Source: Cypionkella sp. (GTDB taxonomy: Bacteria > Pseudomonadota > Alphaproteobacteria > Rhodobacterales > Rhodobacteraceae). Taken from it: a stretch of DNA of 45,159 nt. The DNA lies in NCBI GenBank assembly GCA_025458525.1, contig JALOSF010000010.1, positions 1 to 45,159 of the forward strand, in the 5' to 3' direction. This document shows positions 7,572 through 14,937 of this stretch, piece after piece; position 1 is the stretch's first letter, and every line of letters starts with the position of its first letter. Made by a program: the position numbers and the translations under genes. The notes under the pieces are model-generated. The model ran no database searches, was not told the origin of the DNA, and saw only the letters and a list, made by a program, of their open reading frames with translations.

Positions 7572-8494
7572 GTGTTCCTGTTCTTGATTTTCGGAAGGTC
7601 CATCCCGTCGAGACAGGCCTTGAGACTGTCGAGCGCCGCCCCTGTCAGCGGCTCATAGGGCGGATAGGGGTGGCCCATGTTCAGACCCAGATGCGTCATC
7701 GCGGCCTTCATCACCGCGGCCAGACCAAAGGGCATCCAGCGCGCCGGAAACAGCGTGAACTGGCGTTGCAGCCGCGCGGCCTCGAGGTGATCCCCGGCAA
7801 GAAACGCCGTTGCGATCTTGTTGGCGATCAAGGCCGCGGGCGGCGGCAGGGTCACGCCCGATCCGCCCAACATCAGACTTGGCAGATACATCTGCATCGT
7901 CGTGAAATAATGGGCATGGCCGCCATGTTCGATTTCCTCGATCAGGCGCGACACACGCGCCATGTCGCGAGAGCTTTCCTTGACCCAGGCAATGCCTTCC
8001 AGCTTTGCCAGCTCGATGGTATCGGGCACCGACACATCAGCCCCCGGCCCCGCGTTCAGATAGAGCATCATGGGCAGCGAGGTTTCCTTCAGCACCGCCT
8101 GGAAATAGCCCATAAGCTCGCTGGTCTTGATCGGTCCGCCGGTCGGGCGCATCGGGGCAAGAAGCTGATGCCCCGATGCGCCGGCAGCCGCAGAAAACTC
8201 GGCAAGGTCAAGGGCAATGCGGATCGACGGATGCGAAATGCCCACCACCACCGGCTTGCGACCGGCCACAAACTCGATCGTCTTGGCGATCAGCTCCTTG
8301 CGCGCCGCAAGATCGAGGAACTGATATTCCTGCGCCTCGACCCCGGCGGCGATCACCATCGCGGCGTCACACTCCTCGACGACATAATCGACAGCCCGCG
8401 CAAGGGCATCATAATCGACCTTCAGATCGGCCGTGAAAGGTGTCAGCGGCGGGACGATGCTGCCGGGCAGGCGAAGCGTTGTGTTCTGTGCCAT
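7568..8494 (-). CDS. DapA-superfamily (class I) aldolase/dehydratase-like lyase
   Basis: A 308-residue TIM-barrel of the dihydrodipicolinate synthase/N-acetylneuraminate lyase superfamily. The Schiff-base lysine is Lys172 in WVKESS and the conserved tyrosine is Tyr145 in MLYLNAGPG. The usual DapA G-T-T-G-E substrate loop is replaced by GVEAQEY (51-57), so this is not a lysine-biosynthesis DapA. Relatives include keto-deoxy-sugar-acid dehydratases, hydratase-aldolases of aromatic side-chain degradation and pyruvate aldolases. The ATG at 8494 lies 2 nt after the monooxygenase TGA, which supports a shared pathway. I infer C-C cleavage or dehydration of a 2-oxo acid; the exact reaction is open. 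Confidence 0.85.
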   Translation of the reverse strand: MAQNTTLRLPGSIVPPLTPFTADLKVDYDALARAVDYVVEECDAAMVIAAGVEAQEYQFLDLAARKELIAKTIEFVAGRKPVVVGISHPSIRIALDLAEFSAAAGASGHQLLAPMRPTGGPIKTSELMGYFQAVLKETSLPMMLYLNAGPGADVSVPDTIELAKLEGIAWVKESSRDMARVSRLIEEIEHGGHAHYFTTMQMYLPSLMLGGSGVTLPPPAALIANKIATAFLAGDHLEAARLQRQFTLFPARWMPFGLAAVMKAAMTHLGLNMGHPYPPYEPLTGAALDSLKACLDGMDLPKIKNRNT

Positions 8495-8495
8495 C

Positions 8496-9758
8496 TCAGG
8501 ATGCAACCCGCGCCAGCTGATCCTGATGGAACCCGGCCACCCGCTTGTAGCTTGCCGAGATTTCGGCAAGTTCCTCGGGCGAAATCACATCGTTGATATG
8601 CTTGAACGGTTTGCCGCCGGTCCGCTCATGCGCCTCGCGCAGGATGGCGTCTGGCGGGTTCTTGCGGTTCATCAAGACAACCTTGCTGGTCTTTTCGACC
8701 CGCTCCACATCGTAGCTTTGCAAGGCGGCGGGGGTCAGCCCCCTCTCGTGCAGCCGTTCGGCCAGAACGCGCCCGTCGATGATCGATTGGCCCGCGCCGT
8801 TCGATCCGCGCGGATACATCGGATGCGCCGCATCCCCGAGCAGGGTCACGCGGCCAAAGGTCCAGGTCGGCACCGGGTCGCGGTCCACCATCGGGAACAC
8901 CAAGGGCTTGGGCGTCTTGCGCAGCAGGTCAGGCACGTCCAGCCAGTCGAAATGCCAATCCTTGTAAGGCTCGAAAAAGTCTTCCAGCTTTGCTTCGGCG
9001 TTCCAGTCGAAGGTCTCGGGCTTTGGCCGTTCCTGGGTCGCGACCCAGTTCATCAATTGCGTGCCCTGACCGTCGATGTTGTTGCGGATCGGATAGACCA
9101 TCAGCTTGCCCACATCCATCCAGCCCGCGCGAATGGTGTTTGCGCCGCTCAGGAACGGCTTGTAGGGCAGCACGCCGCGCCAGATCATCAGGCCGGAATA
9201 AACCGGATCGCCTTCGTTCGGGTAGAACTGCTTGCGCACCGCCGACTTGATCCCGTCTGCCCCGACGGCAATGCTGCCGCGCACCGGCGGCAAGGCCTTG
9301 CCCGTGGCATCGGTAAAGTGGACCGTCACCGAGCTTTCGTCCTGTTCCACCCCGCTGCACCGATGGCCGGTGATCACCGCATCGGGGCCAAGGCGTGCAA
9401 TCACCGCCTTCAGCAGAACCTGCTGAAGATCGCCACGGTGGATCGAGAATTGTGGAAACTCGTAGCCCGCATCAAGGCCCGCCGGTTCGGTATAGATATG
9501 CTGGCCCCATTTGTTGAAATAGGACGCATCCTTGGTGCGGATGCCGACTTCGTCCAGCGCGGGCAGAAGGCCCAGTGCTGCCAGATCACGCACCGCATGG
9601 GGCAAGATGTTGATCCCGGCGCCCACGGTGCCGATTTCCGGCACGGCCTCGAAAATCCGGCAGGGAATGCCTTTTGCATGCAGATGAAGGGCAAAGGCAA
9701 GCCCGCCAATGCCCCCGCCTATGATGATCACATCATTCCGGTTCATATCAGATGTCAC
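8496..9758 (-). CDS. FAD-dependent monooxygenase, PhzS/salicylate-hydroxylase-like
   Basis: About 420 residues, a class A flavoprotein hydroxylase. The Rossmann motif DVIIIGGGIGGLAFAL is at the N-terminus. The DG motif is in VGADGIKSAVR. The GD motif with the FAD ribityl-binding region is in LLGDAAHPMYPRGSNGAGQ. It would use NAD(P)H and O2 to hydroxylate an aromatic or enol-type substrate. The start is ambiguous: GTG at 9758 has GGGAGG 5 nt upstream, while an ATG four codons later (9746) is 17 nt from it. I prefer the GTG. It is first in the coupled four-gene unit and has a perfect LysR-type dyad about 90 nt upstream. Confidence 0.9.
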   Translation of the reverse strand: MTSDMNRNDVIIIGGGIGGLAFALHLHAKGIPCRIFEAVPEIGTVGAGINILPHAVRDLAALGLLPALDEVGIRTKDASYFNKWGQHIYTEPAGLDAGYEFPQFSIHRGDLQQVLLKAVIARLGPDAVITGHRCSGVEQDESSVTVHFTDATGKALPPVRGSIAVGADGIKSAVRKQFYPNEGDPVYSGLMIWRGVLPYKPFLSGANTIRAGWMDVGKLMVYPIRNNIDGQGTQLMNWVATQERPKPETFDWNAEAKLEDFFEPYKDWHFDWLDVPDLLRKTPKPLVFPMVDRDPVPTWTFGRVTLLGDAAHPMYPRGSNGAGQSIIDGRVLAERLHERGLTPAALQSYDVERVEKTSKVVLMNRKNPPDAILREAHERTGGKPFKHINDVISPEELAEISASYKRVAGFHQDQLARVAS

Positions 9759-9846
9759 AGATGCCTCCCAGCCGGGCCTCGCCCGCAAAACTCTTGTGCT
9801 AGGAGTATGATATTGACGGGACATGTAAAATATTATTTTTGTTGTT

Positions 9847-9869
9847 TTTGATATGAACAGAATATCAAA
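9847..9869. promoter_or_regulatory. Perfect LysR-type operator upstream of monooxygenase unit
   Basis: TTTGATAT (9847-9854)-N7-ATATCAAA (9862-9869) is a perfect 8-bp inverted repeat about 90 nt upstream of the GTG at 9758. With flanks it reads TTTTGATAT-N7-ATATCAAAC, matching the lysR/tctC site at 5476-5500 at nearly all arm positions. The surrounding DNA is AT-rich, unlike the rest of the window, as expected for a promoter. I infer control by the LysR protein at 5546-6448. Confidence 0.65.
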
Positions 9870-9956
9870 CGCGGGTCTGGTAGGTTGGTTCCCGTCGCCC
9901 CGGGCAGCATGGCAAGGCGGCGCAGCTCTTTCTCCGGCGCGTCGGGATGCGGGTCA

Positions 9957-10018
9957 GATCCGGTTCCGGCCCCGGATCATGCAGGGGCGCAAGGCAACGG
10001 GCGGGCCGTTCTGGCCCG
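9957..10018 (-). terminator. Two GC-rich hairpins downstream of GH43 gene
   Basis: On the minus strand the GH43 stop is followed by CGGGCC-N5-GGCCCG (10002-10018) and then GATCCGG-N8-CCGGATC (9957-9978), both perfect stems. Neither is followed by a clear U tract. They may therefore be mRNA 3'-end stabilisers or weak terminators rather than a canonical intrinsic terminator. Confidence 0.35.
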
Positions 10019-10042
10019 AGGTTTGCGGCGCGGGTGCAGGGG

Positions 10043-10987
10043 TCAGCGCAACAGCGGAAGCGCGACATCCACATCGCGGTCAAGGTGCAGATCGCCGTCC
10101 TGCACCGTCAAGACCGCGTGGTGCAGCGCCGTCCGGCGCGCATCGACCGATTGCGGGCCGGCGGCCTGATCGGCCTCGTCCCAGTCGGGATGGGTAAAGT
10201 AATAGCAGATCGCCCGCGCCCCCCGCACCACGACATCGGCATGTCGCACATAGCGCAGGTCGTCGGGCGCGCGGCCAGGCGTGGCCCCGACAAGACCACG
10301 CCGTTCCCAGGTCAGCGCATCCCGCGACCGATAGACGCCCTGCCCGCGCCATTCATCGACCAGCAGCCAATACCAACCCGACAGGAAAAACACATTCGGT
10401 CCTTCATGGGGCACGCCATCGGGCTTGCCACGAAGAACGCGGCCCTCGACGGTCCAGGACATCAAGTCGGGACTGGCGGCCACCCAGGTGGCAGAGCCGT
10501 CCGCCTCGTCCTTATACCAAAGACGCCAAAGCCCGTCCGGGCAGGCAAAGACGCAGGCATCGATCACCCGGTCGCTTGACAGGGCAATCGGGCCAAGGCG
10601 GGTCCAGCGGTCCAGATCGGGGCTGACAAGATGCACGATCTGGCGGCGGTGAACGGCAAGCGTGCTGTCCGGCACCCCGGTGATATAGGTGAGAAACATA
10701 TGATACTGTGCGCCGTCATGGATGACCTCGGGCGCCCAATGGGTGTTGGGCGGCGGGTCGTCGGGCGCGTCCAACCCGCGCACCGTGCCGTGATACTGCC
10801 AGCTTGCGCCGTCGTCGCGTGAGATCGCAACACCGATGGGCGAGCCGTGGATCCAGCGCTTGCCCCCCTCGGCGGCGGGCTGGCGGTTGGTGTAGAACAT
10901 CCACCACAGGCCGGTCGCCACATTGCGGATGACGGTGGGGTCGGCCGCCCCGTCCTGCACCGGATCGCGAAAGATGGGACTGGACAT
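10043..10987 (-). CDS. GH43-like five-bladed beta-propeller glycosidase
   Basis: A 314-residue protein with no signal peptide. Repeated blades carry W/Y-rich strands and SRDG/SPDL turns. The three GH43-type acidic residues can be placed: Asp16 in AADPTVI (base), Asp143 in VIDACVF and Glu195 in HEGPNVF (acid). GH43 and its relatives cleave arabinose or xylose from plant oligosaccharides. It is the last gene of the minus-strand arabinofuranosidase/Opp transporter unit, 27 bp after the second ATPase. As a cytoplasmic enzyme it would trim imported arabino- or xylo-oligosaccharides together with the GH51 enzyme. GH43-like folds also include GH32/GH62/GH130-type enzymes, so linkage specificity is uncertain. 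Confidence 0.75.
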   Translation of the reverse strand: MSSPIFRDPVQDGAADPTVIRNVATGLWWMFYTNRQPAAEGGKRWIHGSPIGVAISRDDGASWQYHGTVRGLDAPDDPPPNTHWAPEVIHDGAQYHMFLTYITGVPDSTLAVHRRQIVHLVSPDLDRWTRLGPIALSSDRVIDACVFACPDGLWRLWYKDEADGSATWVAASPDLMSWTVEGRVLRGKPDGVPHEGPNVFFLSGWYWLLVDEWRGQGVYRSRDALTWERRGLVGATPGRAPDDLRYVRHADVVVRGARAICYYFTHPDWDEADQAAGPQSVDARRTALHHAVLTVQDGDLHLDRDVDVALPLLR

Positions 10988-11014
10988 GCTGCGCCTTTCG
11001 GACCTTGGCCTGGA

Positions 11015-11932
11015 TCAGGCGTCGTGGATCATCACCGCGCGACCATCGGGCCGCGAGACGAGCCGCCCCGGCCGCCCGATGCAATCGGACGCGGCGCGCA
11101 GCAGCGTCGGATCAACCGCCAACTGCCCTGCCCCGGCATCTGCGGTCGACAGGACCGAGGATTTCAACAGCCGGGAATAGGGGTGTTCAGGCGTCTCCAG
11201 CACCTTGCGGGCGGCGCCGATTTCAACGATGCGCCCGCGCTGCATGATCATGATGCGGTCGGAAATGTAATAGGCGGTCGCCAGATCGTGGGTGATGTAG
11301 ATCACCGAGACGCCAAAGGAGTCGCGCAGCGTCTTGAGCAAATTGACGATGCTCATCCGAAGGGAGGCGTCCACCATCGACACCGGCTCATCCGCGATCA
11401 ACAGCGCGGGCTTGGGGATCAGCGCCCGTGCAATGGCGACGCGCTGAAGCTGGCCACCACTGAGCTCGTGCGGAAAGCGGCCGCGGATTTCGGCAAGGCT
11501 CAGCCCCACCTTTTGCAAGGCGTCGTCCATCGCGGCATCGATCACCGTCTTGTCGGTCGCGCCAAGAAAGGCGCGCGCGGTGCTGTCCAGATAGCGATCG
11601 ATCTGGCGCAGGGGGTTGAAGGCTTCGAACGGGTTCTGGAATACCGGCTGCACGCTTGACATGAACCGCATGCGTTCATCCTTGCCCATCCGGCGCCGCA
11701 CCGTCTGGCCCTGAAACAGGATGCTGCCTTCGGTCGGATCTTCAAGGCCAAGGATCATCCGGGCCAGCGTGGTCTTGCCCGACCCGGATTCGCCGATGAT
11801 CGTAAAGATTTCGGGTGTTTCGGTCTGAAGCGTCAAGGAGGCGCCGTCTACCGCATGCACGGTCTTGCGGCCAAAGACCCCGCCAAGGGTGAAGCGTTTC
11901 GAAACGTCACGGACATCCAGAAGTGCCGTCAT
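11015..11932 (-). CDS. Opp/Dpp-type ABC transporter ATP-binding protein (DppF-like)
   Basis: A 305-residue ATPase. Walker A is GESGSGKTT, the signature is LSGGQLQRVAIARAL, Walker B is LLIADEP and the H-loop is in ITHDL. The D-loop reads SMVD where most Opp ATPases have SALD. It lacks the long Cys-containing C-terminal zinc/iron-type motif seen in its partner, as is usual for some DppF proteins. Its ATG overlaps the previous stop by ATGA (11929-11932). It should pair with the 11929-12960 ATPase to power the two permeases upstream. Linkage to GH51 and GH43 genes points to oligosaccharides rather than peptides. Confidence 0.92.
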   Translation of the reverse strand: MTALLDVRDVSKRFTLGGVFGRKTVHAVDGASLTLQTETPEIFTIIGESGSGKTTLARMILGLEDPTEGSILFQGQTVRRRMGKDERMRFMSSVQPVFQNPFEAFNPLRQIDRYLDSTARAFLGATDKTVIDAAMDDALQKVGLSLAEIRGRFPHELSGGQLQRVAIARALIPKPALLIADEPVSMVDASLRMSIVNLLKTLRDSFGVSVIYITHDLATAYYISDRIMIMQRGRIVEIGAARKVLETPEHPYSRLLKSSVLSTADAGAGQLAVDPTLLRAASDCIGRPGRLVSRPDGRAVMIHDA

Positions 11933-12960
11933 GTCACCGCTCCATGTGCGAGGGCAACCGATCGGTCAAGCGGCTGGACATCTTGCCAGCGCCAGCAGGC
12001 CGACCGTTGCCCGGGCGCAACCTCGACCAAGGGCGGCACATCGATGCGGCACTTGTCCACCGCAAGCGGGCAGCGCGGGTGGAACCGGCAGCCGTCGGGC
12101 GGGGCGGCCAGGTTCGGGGGGCGCCCGTCAAGCGAGGGGCGCTGCGCCGTATCGCCGATCCTGGGCAGGCTTGCCACCAGATGGGCGGTATAGGGATGGC
12201 GCGGCGCAAAGAACATCTTGCGCGTCGGCCCTTCCTCGACCAGTCGCCCGGCATAGAAGATGCCGATCCTGTCGGTCACATTGGCATGCACGCTCATGTC
12301 ATGGGTCACAAAGACGACCGAGGCCCCCATTTCGGCCTGAATGTCGCGGATAAGGTGCAAGACTTCCTTTTGCACCACCAGATCCAGCGCCGTTGTCGGC
12401 TCGTCGGCGATGATGAATTCAGGATGGCAGATGGTGGCAAGGCCGATGGTGACACGTTGGCGCATCCCGCCCGACAATTCATGTGGATAGGCGCGCAGGA
12501 TGTCGGCGGGCAGTTTCAGACGCGCGAGGTGGTCAAGGACACGGCGGTCAAACGCCTCGCGCGGGAGGCCAAGCGGACGGAAGGCAAAGTCGTGAAACGT
12601 CTGGCCGATGCGCCGCACCGGGTTCAGCACGCTCATCGACCCTTGCATGATGTAGCTCAGGCTTTTCCAGCGCACCCGCTCCACCTCGGCCGCGGTTGCC
12701 GCAGCCACGTTGATCGGGCCGGACCGGAAGTCATAGTTCACCGACCCCGATACCACCCGCAGCGGCGGACGAACGGCGGCAGCCAGCACCTTGATGAAAC
12801 TGGTCTTGCCAGAGGAGCTTTCGCCCGCGATGCCATAAACCTCGTTCCGCCCGATCGACATGGTCACATCATCGACGGCCCGCACCTCGCGCTGAACACC
12901 GAAGTAATGCATCTGGTAATAGGCCTTGAGCCCGTCCACCCGAAGGATTTCATCGGTCAT
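11929..12960 (-). CDS. Opp/Dpp-type ABC transporter ATP-binding protein (DppD-like)
   Basis: A 343-residue ATPase. Walker A is GESSSGKTS, where a serine replaces the usual middle glycine. The signature is LSGGMRQRVTIGLA and Walker B is FIIADEP. The C-terminal oligopeptide-transporter domain carries CRFHPRCPLAVDKC. The start is 3 nt after the permease stop, and the end overlaps the next ATPase by 4 bp. It forms a heterodimer with that ATPase on the cytoplasmic face of the transporter. Confidence 0.92.
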   Translation of the reverse strand: MTDEILRVDGLKAYYQMHYFGVQREVRAVDDVTMSIGRNEVYGIAGESSSGKTSFIKVLAAAVRPPLRVVSGSVNYDFRSGPINVAAATAAEVERVRWKSLSYIMQGSMSVLNPVRRIGQTFHDFAFRPLGLPREAFDRRVLDHLARLKLPADILRAYPHELSGGMRQRVTIGLATICHPEFIIADEPTTALDLVVQKEVLHLIRDIQAEMGASVVFVTHDMSVHANVTDRIGIFYAGRLVEEGPTRKMFFAPRHPYTAHLVASLPRIGDTAQRPSLDGRPPNLAAPPDGCRFHPRCPLAVDKCRIDVPPLVEVAPGQRSACWRWQDVQPLDRSVALAHGAVT

Positions 12961-12963
12961 CCC

Positions 12964-13821
12964 TTATACTCCCATACGGCGCAGACGGCTGCGCGGATCG
13001 ATGTATTCATTCGTGCTGACCGCCAGAAGAAAAAGCCCAAGAAAGGTAAGCGCGGTCAAAACGACGGGGATCACGATCCACCACCAGACCCCGACAACCA
13101 TCGCCGAATGCGAATTGGCCCAATAAAGAACGGTGCCAATGGTCGGCGTGTTGATATCGGTCAGCCCCAGCACCGCCAGCGTGACCTCAAGCCCGATGGA
13201 CCAAAGCATATTGTTCATGAAGGTCGCAAAGACGATGGGCATGACAAAGGGCAGATGCTCTTGCAGCAGGATCTTGCGCGTGCTCATCCCGGCGAAAACC
13301 GCGTGGCGCGTGAATTCGCGATGCTTGAGGCCAAGCGCCACCGAGCGGATCAGCCGGGCATCATAGGCCCAGCCCAGACAGGCCATGATCAGCGCCAGCG
13401 TCACGGTGTTCATGTCGCTGCGCAGCACGAAGTAGAACAGCACCAGGACGGGAAAGATCGGGATCGCGACGAAGATGTCGTTCACGAACATCAGCACCCG
13501 GTCGATCCAGCCGCCCAGATAGCCAGACAAAAGCCCGACCGTGATCGCGATGATCCGGCTGATGCAGGCAACGGTCAGGCCAAAGACAAGGCTGTTGCGG
13601 AAGGCTTCGGACAATTGCCAGAACATGTCCTGCCCGCGCGAGTTGGTGCCGAACCAGAATTCCGCCGAAGGGGGCTGGTCGGGGATCGTGGTGAAGATCA
13701 GGTTGGGGTCCACCGGGCTGAACAGGCTTGCCAGCGCGAAAATCCCGATCGCGGCCACCAGAACCAGTCCGATGGCGAATTCGTTGTTGTAGCGCACAAG
13801 GTCGCGAAGAACGGCAAACAT
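12964..13821 (-). CDS. Opp/Dpp-type ABC transporter permease (DppC-like)
   Basis: A 285-residue membrane protein. It has one N-terminal segment, a periplasmic stretch containing FGTNSRGQDMFWQ (the DppC-type F/LGTDxxGRD region), then five segments. The EAA-type coupling loop lies in RHAVFAGMSTRKILLQEHLP (residues about 182-201). It follows the DppB-like gene by 4 bp and pairs with it to form the translocation pore. Confidence 0.92.
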   Translation of the reverse strand: MFAVLRDLVRYNNEFAIGLVLVAAIGIFALASLFSPVDPNLIFTTIPDQPPSAEFWFGTNSRGQDMFWQLSEAFRNSLVFGLTVACISRIIAITVGLLSGYLGGWIDRVLMFVNDIFVAIPIFPVLVLFYFVLRSDMNTVTLALIMACLGWAYDARLIRSVALGLKHREFTRHAVFAGMSTRKILLQEHLPFVMPIVFATFMNNMLWSIGLEVTLAVLGLTDINTPTIGTVLYWANSHSAMVVGVWWWIVIPVVLTALTFLGLFLLAVSTNEYIDPRSRLRRMGV

Positions 13822-13825
13822 GGGG

Positions 13826-14830
13826 CTACTCCGCTTTGACGCGCGGGTCGATCAGCGGATACAGCAGATCGACGATGAAGATGGCGATGCCGACGGCGGT
13901 GATCGAGATGGTGGAGACCGCCAGCACAAGCGCATAGTCGCCGCCGAACACGGCATCGATCAGCAAGGATCCAAGACCGGGATAGTTGAACACCTGTTCC
14001 GTGATGATCGTGCCGGAAAACACGGTCCCGATGTTCATGGCAAGCCCGGTGACTTGCGGGATCATCGCGTTGCGGATCACATATCCGCCCATGATCGTGG
14101 ACCGCTTAACCCCGGCAAGTTCGGCGTAAGTGACGTAATCCTCTGTCACCACATTCGACACCAGCGCCCGCATGCCCAGGAACCAGGTGCCAAAACCCAC
14201 CAGAACCAGCGATACCGCAGGCAGGATCGCGTGCAACGCGACCGACCACATGAAATCCAGCGTCCAACCGGGCGCCACGTCCATCGCATATCCGCCGGAG
14301 ATCGGCAGCACCGGCCAGACAAAGCCGAACAGGATCAGCAGCACGAAGGCGACCACATAATAGGGAATGGGTTGCAGCACGACAGCGACCACGCCAAAGG
14401 CCTTCAGCGCCATGTTGTTCTGGAAATATCCTGCCAGCGCCCCAAGCAGATTGCCGGCAAGGAAGGTGATCAGCGTTGAGACGACCAGCAAGGCCACGGT
14501 CCACGGCAGGGCCTGCATCACAAGCGTCATGGCAGGTGTGGGAAAGGCGATCAGCGACGGGCCAAGGTCGCCGGCGGCCAGCTTTTGCCAGAAAGTGACA
14601 TATTGCTGCAACAACGGCCTGTCGGTTCCGTAAAGATCGGTCAGCACGCGGCGCATGTCCTCGATCGCATCGGGACTGAAGCTCGATTGGTTGGCAATCC
14701 GTCCCAGGGCGGTTTCCACCGGGCTGATCGGCGACAGATGGGTGATGAAGAAGGTCGCCGAGACGCCGAAAAAGATCACCGCGACCAGCAGGACCGCGCG
14801 CTTTGCGACGAACCAGAAGTATGAAGTCAT
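13826..14830 (-). CDS. Opp/Dpp-type ABC transporter permease (DppB-like)
   Basis: A 334-residue inner-membrane protein with six predicted segments. An early segment VLLVAVIFFGVSATFFITHL is followed by a large periplasmic loop. The coupling motif in the C-terminal half is TYAELAGVKRSTIMGGYVIRNA. The C-terminus ends DLLYPLIDPRVK, the typical DppB ending. It is separated from the binding-protein gene by 107 bp with hairpins, while all downstream genes are nearly contiguous. It forms the pore with the DppC-like partner. Confidence 0.92.
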   Translation of the reverse strand: MTSYFWFVAKRAVLLVAVIFFGVSATFFITHLSPISPVETALGRIANQSSFSPDAIEDMRRVLTDLYGTDRPLLQQYVTFWQKLAAGDLGPSLIAFPTPAMTLVMQALPWTVALLVVSTLITFLAGNLLGALAGYFQNNMALKAFGVVAVVLQPIPYYVVAFVLLILFGFVWPVLPISGGYAMDVAPGWTLDFMWSVALHAILPAVSLVLVGFGTWFLGMRALVSNVVTEDYVTYAELAGVKRSTIMGGYVIRNAMIPQVTGLAMNIGTVFSGTIITEQVFNYPGLGSLLIDAVFGGDYALVLAVSTISITAVGIAIFIVDLLYPLIDPRVKAE

Positions 14831-14867
14831 GCCATTCCCTTTGCAGCGGGTCCCGGCAGCCCAGAGG

Positions 14868-14936
14868 CTGCGCGGCAGGTGCGCAGAGCGCCGGAGGGCG
14901 ATGCCCGCCCCCCGGCAAAGCGAGGTGATGGGCGGG
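14868..14936 (-). other. Intercistronic stem-loops between binding-protein and permease genes
   Basis: Two inverted repeats occupy the only sizeable gap in the transporter unit: CTGCGC-N7-GCGCAG (14868-14886) and CCCGCCC/GGGCGGG (14904-14910 with 14930-14936). Such stem-loops after a binding-protein gene often protect the upstream mRNA or reduce read-through, giving more binding protein than permease. That role is inference; no U tract is present. Confidence 0.4.
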
Positions 14937-14937
14937 G

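Noticed and set aside
7568-8494. Housekeeping dapA (lysine biosynthesis)
   Set aside because: The T-T-G-E loop is missing, and the gene is coupled to a monooxygenase rather than to biosynthetic genes.
11923-13839. Plus-strand open frame of 638 codons
   Set aside because: It is antisense to the Opp-type ATPase and permease genes.
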